From an uncultured Chthoniobacterales bacterium (GTDB lineage Bacteria > Verrucomicrobiota > Verrucomicrobiae > Chthoniobacterales > UBA10450): 6,869 nucleotides of DNA. The position numbers were made by a program, and so were the translations under genes. Location of the stretch: the NCBI GenBank assembly GCA_955652855.1, contig CATPCN010000267.1, forward strand, positions 1 through 6,869, given 5' to 3'. Below, in pieces: positions 5,893 through 6,869 of this stretch (its first letter is position 1; every line of letters starts with the position of its first letter). The notes beneath the pieces were generated by a model, which made no database searches, had not been told where the DNA came from, and saw only the letters and a program-made list of their open reading frames with translations.

Positions 5893-5918
5893 TCCCCACA
5901 TACCAGGTATGTGGGACT
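5893..5918. repeat. Palindrome with 10-bp perfect arms
   Basis: CCCACATACC (5895-5904) and GGTATGTGGG (5906-5915) flank a single central A, and the arms extend by three more pairs if one C (in 5894-5897) bulges. Its core ACATACCAGG resembles ACACACCAGG in the rep leader hairpin, hinting at a common binding protein. On RNA it would be a very tight hairpin, but no T tract follows, so it is not a standard terminator. Confidence 0.5.
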
Positions 5919-5946
5919 AGCAAGCTCTAACGAGCTGAAAAAACTA

Positions 5947-6146
5947 GTTCCCCCGCCGCCTGCTCACCGCAGGCTACCCCGAAACGGCCCACCCACGCTG
6001 ACCGCGCGTGTGGCTTCACTTTCCGGACGACTATCGTTCGTCCTCCACCCCTCCTATCGTCGGGGACGTTTCGGGTTGCGCTCCGTTATCACTGCGCTCC
6101 ACCTCGTTTCGGGGTAGCCTGCGCTTCGCTCAGGCGGCGGGGGAAC
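5947..6146. repeat. 200-bp inverted-repeat structure, REPIN/BIME-like
   Basis: The left arm (5947-5986) and right arm (6105-6146) are inverted copies. GTTCCCCCGCCGCCTG (16 bases) and GCAGGCTACCCCGAAACG (18 bases) match perfectly on either side of a short unlike centre. Each arm also folds alone, into GCCTGC-TCACC-GCAGGC (5958-5974) on the left and a GCCTG...CAGGC hairpin (6117-6135) on the right. Two inverted hairpin units around a ~118-base core is the plan of REPIN/BIME elements spread by RAYT transposases. Alternatives are a structured RNA or a replication or transfer origin. The core has smaller repeats (TGCGCTCC at 6077 and 6093, CGTTTCGGG at 6067 and 6105). Confidence 0.6.
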
Positions 6147-6176
6147 CAACTCCCTTCGGGAACACAGCAGGAACGG

Positions 6177-6196
6177 CAAAAGCCGCGAGTGCGGCT
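6177..6196 (-). terminator. Weak candidate terminator downstream of the PIN gene
   Basis: On the minus strand AGCCGC-ACTC-GCGGCT forms a perfect 6-bp stem running into TTTTG, about 200 bases past the PIN stop. The T tract is short. The minus-strand toxin transcript has no better terminator between 6197 and 6398. Confidence 0.3.
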
Positions 6197-6398
6197 GAAA
6201 ATCCGGCAACTCGCTCGGCGCAAATTGGCGCCGGGCGCAGAATCATCTGGCACAACGGCAAGCTACCGTGGAAAATTCGTTGCGCCACGGGACTGGCACG
6301 GCTCCGCCGACGCGTGGCAGATCAAACTTATTTCGCCGAAACTCACCGGGGAAGACCCTGATGGTCATGAGATGGTTTTTGCCAACTGGTATCGAAGA

Positions 6399-6815
6399 TT
6401 AGCCTTCAACGGCTTCCAGCAGCTTCAACAGCTGTCGGGCAGAGACAATTTCGGTGGTTTTGTGGGCGTTCTTGAAGTGCTTGGTGTTCTCGGTGACGAT
6501 GTAGTCGGCCTTTGCTGCGACCGCACATTCGTAAATGCGGTTGTCGTCTTCGTGAGCTGAGATTTTCAGCCGACCGGGAGATTTCACTTTGATGCTGGCA
6601 GTTTCCAGAAGACCGCGCAACCGGGCAATCCGCCGACGGTCGAGGTGCTTTAAGCGTTCATAGTCAAATACGCGGTAGTACTCGGCCAGTACTGCCTCAG
6701 TGAGGTAGGGCCGTATTTTCCCAGCGGTTATCAGATCGAAAGCCTGGGCGTTGGGCCCGGTTGGGGATATCACTGCGGAAACCAAGACACTCGTGTCGAA
6801 TACGACCCGAATCAT
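6399..6815 (-). CDS. PIN-domain toxin of a type II toxin-antitoxin system
   Basis: This 138-residue protein is of usual length for the 'putative toxin-antitoxin system toxin component, PIN family' group (VapC-related ribonucleases that use Mg2+ at an acidic pocket to cut RNA). The N-terminal strand VVFDTSVLVSAV carries the first aspartate (D7). YLTEAVLAEYYRV supplies the conserved glutamate region (E40/E45). SAHEDDNRIYECAVAAKADYIVTENTKHF (about residues 87-114) carries the later acidic positions (D90/D91, D104) and the typical ADYIVT strand. The catalytic set therefore looks intact. Its ATG overlaps the stop of the upstream gene by ATGA, the usual coupling of antitoxin and toxin, and there is no strong separate ribosome binding site. 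Such pairs stabilise plasmids and genomic islands, fitting the initiator nearby. Confidence 0.9.
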   Translation of the reverse strand: MIRVVFDTSVLVSAVISPTGPNAQAFDLITAGKIRPYLTEAVLAEYYRVFDYERLKHLDRRRIARLRGLLETASIKVKSPGRLKISAHEDDNRIYECAVAAKADYIVTENTKHFKNAHKTTEIVSARQLLKLLEAVEG

Positions 6816-6869
6816 TTCATGTGTCGTTTACTGCTCTTCTTCAGATCTCGCCTAACCGCGGCCACGGCG
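6812..6869 (-). CDS. C-terminal end of probable antitoxin gene, cut by window edge
   Basis: A minus-strand frame open from the right edge ends in TGA at 6814-6812, inside the ATG of the PIN gene (ATGA overlap). The 18 visible residues (AVAAVRRDLKKSSKRHMK) are basic and give no family. The overlap with a PIN toxin is the reason to call an antitoxin; its DNA-binding domain would lie outside the window. Confidence 0.55.
   Translation of the reverse strand, partial: AVAAVRRDLKKSSKRHMK

Larger units (their letters stand above)
5697..6398. other. ~700-base non-coding region with palindromes and large inverted repeat
   Basis: I see no convincing gene between the rep terminator and the PIN gene. 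Open frames here are short, overlap each other and lack ribosome binding sites. The left third (5697-5945) holds small repeats and two strong palindromes. The rest is GC-rich, with many hairpins and two long inverted arms. Its place next to an initiator gene fits an origin, incompatibility, partition or transfer region; no DnaA box (TTATNCACA) or AT-rich unwinding tract was found by eye. At 6264-6398 one plus frame looks somewhat protein-like and may be a gene remnant. Confidence 0.6.

Noticed and set aside
5697..5945. Classical origin with DnaA boxes and AT-rich tract
   Set aside because: No TTATNCACA match and no marked AT-rich stretch by eye, so I do not call an origin, only candidate sites.
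5687..6361. Overlapping plus-strand frames after the rep terminator
   Set aside because: Arginine/proline/serine-rich products, no ribosome binding sites, and they cross palindromes and the inverted repeat.
5697..6398. CRISPR array or tRNA gene in the repeat-rich region
   Set aside because: Repeats are inverted or irregularly spaced with no regular spacers; no cloverleaf or T-loop signature found.

Overview
The window looks like an accessory, plasmid-derived region of a soil-type Gram-negative bacterium, most likely Acidobacteriota or a relative (Verrucomicrobiota is possible). This rests on the style of the first gene, a winged-helix DNA-binding domain joined to one membrane helix and an extracytoplasmic repeat domain, which is very common in Acidobacteriota. 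It also rests on a large RPA-like replication initiator and moderate GC content. No 16S or other taxonomic marker is present, so the assignment is tentative.

Layout. (1) 1-882, minus: N-terminal 294 residues of a transmembrane winged-helix regulator running off the left edge, with a tandem CCTAAAG direct repeat of pho-box geometry just upstream of its start. (2) 1088-1645: a small unrecognised minus-strand coiled-coil gene with its own terminator (1088-1120), strong ribosome binding site and strong promoter (1617-1645). Its reading frame is broken at a T6-G-T6 tract, so it needs a frameshift, slippage or a sequence correction to be read through. (3) 1646-3774, plus: a two-gene operon with a 4-base GTGA overlap. 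It encodes a four-helix membrane protein with a long coiled-coil tail and a VirD4/HerA-like coupling ATPase that has Walker A but stops just before the expected Walker B. (4) 3775-3914: a short leader with three 12-bp tandem repeats, a hairpin presenting a Shine-Dalgarno in its loop, and a three-codon leader ORF in frame with the next gene. (5) 3915-5651, plus: a 578-residue plasmid replication initiator (RPA-like), followed by a terminator. (6) 5697-6398: about 700 bases without a convincing gene. They hold a parS-like 18-bp palindrome, a second palindrome with 10-bp arms, short repeats, and a 200-bp structure with two inverted 40-base arms resembling a REPIN/BIME. (7) 6399-6869, minus: a PIN-domain toxin overlapping the tail of a probable antitoxin gene cut by the right edge.

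Together, the initiator, repeats and palindromes, coupling-ATPase pair and toxin-antitoxin pair read as a replication, transfer and maintenance module of a plasmid or integrated element. The truncated ATPase suggests that the transfer part has decayed or been rearranged. The most unusual points are the rep leader, the parS-like site with a 2-bp spacer, the frameshift site, and the membrane/ATPase split pair.
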